The notes beneath the pieces are model-generated. The model searched no databases. It saw nothing but the letters and a program-made list of their open reading frames with translations, and was not told the DNA's origin. Source: Niastella populi (GTDB lineage Bacteria; Bacteroidota; Bacteroidia; Chitinophagales; Chitinophagaceae). Taken from it: 64,000 nucleotides of DNA. Positions 62,783-64,000 of the stretch are shown here, piece after piece. The DNA is taken from positions 62,001-126,000 of the forward strand of contig NZ_LWBP01000067.1 in NCBI RefSeq assembly GCF_002078015.1, given 5' to 3'. The first letter of the stretch is position 1. Each line of letters starts with the position of its first letter. The position numbers were made by a program, and so were the translations under genes.

Positions 62783-63028
62783 AGATTATATTAAATTGCA
62801 CTGTATTTGTGTGCAGTAATCAACGGTATTAACGTATTTTACGGCTATTGTAACCTGCACCACGCTATGCAATTGACAATAAGCAATTGGCAAATTATTC
62901 CCTAACCGGTATCAGTTTGTCGGTATTCAAGCACTCCGCAATTCGCGAACACAATTGCTTATTGCATATTTTCTATTGCATATTGATATTCCGGTTAAGG
63001 TTAGGTTACTAAGGTAGCATCTGTTACC
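62783..63028. other. Spacer with the dispersed CAATTG element
   Basis: Contains the 17-mer GCAATTGACAATAAGCA (62869-62885), shared with the lptE signal region, and TATTGCATATT words (62958-62984). No gene. Confidence 0.7.
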
Positions 63029-64000
63029 ATGAAAAAACAAATCAAACCTAACAAACTTATTCTCTATAGTGTTGCCTTTTCGGTGGCCTTTATTGCAGCG
63101 GGCATTATTCTCCAATTCAACACCGAACGCATCATTAGTAAATCCCGCTCTGCCAGCAGCGAAGCCATCGAGTCGTTTCACCTGCACAATAAACTTCAGA
63201 ACATTGTCAAAAATGTGATCCTCACCGAAAGCCTGGTGCGTGGTTTTGTTATTACCGGCGACAGCAATTTTATCATAGGCGTTGAGGATACGCTCAATTT
63301 TCTAAAATATGAACTGGCCGGTTTGCAAAAGGCCTCCGTTAACCAGTATAACCAGGCCTCCTTCACCCGCCTCGCCTCCCTTATTGAAAAGAGAATACAG
63401 CTCAATAACGAAATTATCGATGCATATACCCGCCTGGGAAAAGTGTATGCCGAACAACGGATATCAAGCAAAACCGGTATCATTCTACGCGACAGTATTA
63501 CCGACCTTTCCATGCAACTGGAAAAAGAATTATACGAGCAGTTGCAGGCAGGCATCAAGGAGAACAGGCGGCGCACCATTTACGTATTGTTCATCAGCCG
63601 CTTTCTAACCATACTTGGCTTATCGGGCATAGTAATACTTTGTACGCTGGTGATAAGGCATTTATTGCGGCAGCACGAGCTGATAAAAGAACTGAAACAG
63701 GCCAATGATAATGAAACAGAAGCCCGCCTTAACATAGAAAGGATCTCTGCAGAAACCCAGGACCTGTATAACAATGCGCCCTGTGGTTATCACTCCCTCG
63801 ACGAAAACGCATGTATAGTGGCCATTAACGATACCGAACTGAACTGGCTGGGTTATACCCGCGATGAAGTGGTTGGAAGACTATACATATACGATATCCT
63901 CGATGAGGAAACCGCCAAAAGCGTTCGGGAGAATTTTCCCACATTCAAAAAGAACGGTTCGGTAAAAGAACGCCGGCTTACCATGCGCACCAAAACAGGC
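63029..64000 (+). CDS. Sensor kinase with CHASE3 and PAS domains (cut by window end)
   Basis: The frame from ATG 63029 is open to the last base (324 codons). Residues 8-30 form a membrane helix; residues 38-185 resemble a CHASE3 extracellular sensor (helical, with SRSASSEAIESFHLHNKLQNIVKNVILTESLVRGFVITGD); a second helix lies at about 195-215; then a PAS domain begins (LYNNAPCGYHSLDENACIVAINDTELNWLGYTRDEVVG). The histidine kinase part would follow outside the window. The LytTR regulator upstream could be its response regulator; the missing C-terminus leaves that open. Confidence 0.9.
   Translation, partial: MKKQIKPNKLILYSVAFSVAFIAAGIILQFNTERIISKSRSASSEAIESFHLHNKLQNIVKNVILTESLVRGFVITGDSNFIIGVEDTLNFLKYELAGLQKASVNQYNQASFTRLASLIEKRIQLNNEIIDAYTRLGKVYAEQRISSKTGIILRDSITDLSMQLEKELYEQLQAGIKENRRRTIYVLFISRFLTILGLSGIVILCTLVIRHLLRQHELIKELKQANDNETEARLNIERISAETQDLYNNAPCGYHSLDENACIVAINDTELNWLGYTRDEVVGRLYIYDILDEETAKSVRENFPTFKKNGSVKERRLTMRTKTG

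Overview
The window looks like a chromosomal piece of a Bacteroidota species, most likely Chitinophagaceae (Chitinophaga/Niastella-like); the genus is inference. The signs are: -7 promoter boxes of the TAnnTTTG type before many genes, no Shine-Dalgarno sequences before starts, two-domain FtsX/MacB permeases, Bacteroidota-type LptE, many SpII lipoproteins and outer-membrane barrels, DUF4142, WbqC, LytTR and TM2 proteins. No rRNA, prophage, transposase or CRISPR-Cas was seen. Both ends cut a gene: an FtsX permease on the left and a CHASE3/PAS sensor kinase on the right.

Layout. 1-5.5 kb: ABC efflux cluster (two permeases, ATPase, TolC-like protein). 5.6-6.1 kb: a 41-bp hairpin repeat array, tRNA-Gly(CCC) and a broken tRNA copy. 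6.4-15.2 kb: methyltransferase, then miaB, a sigma-54-type regulator, lptE, a TPR-like protein, secG, mltG and a YihY/BrkB protein. 15.4-27.7 kb: two thioredoxin-fold proteins, DUF4142 lipoprotein, TrmH-type methylase, AsmA-like protein, membrane pyrophosphatase, POTRA/barrel protein, sterol-desaturase-type enzyme. 28-30.3 kb: BlaI/BlaR1-like pair with a likely operator. 31.5-38.1 kb: WbqC, LEA14-like lipoprotein, HMA protein, and a nucleotide/cofactor region (pyrE, Nudix, thioesterase, coaD, pyrB, pyrR). 38.2-41.8 kb: DUF2752, TM2, barrel protein, pruA. 42-45.4 kb: an unrecognised three-gene envelope operon (four-TM coiled-coil protein, vWA-like lipoprotein, OmpA-like lipoprotein). 46-64 kb: prfB with its programmed frameshift, flavin reductase, methyltransferase, dienelactone hydrolase, histidine kinase, DUF695-like protein, two tandem YqaE/Pmp3 proteins, threonine aldolase, phosphodiester glycosidase, pgi, secreted/barrel proteins, LytTR regulator and sensor kinase.

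The most unusual signal is not a gene. Spacers carry short tandem arrays with a 7- or 8-bp period, each unit a fixed 5-6-base core plus a variable dinucleotide (GAACT+NN, GTYAAC+NN, GATAAT+NN, AAACC+AY). They sit on or within a few bases of the stop codons of at least a dozen genes, often supply the stop codon, and usually read in the same direction relative to the gene they end. One such element appears to have become the signal peptide of lptE. The three-gene operon at 42-45 kb is the best candidate for an undescribed protein system.
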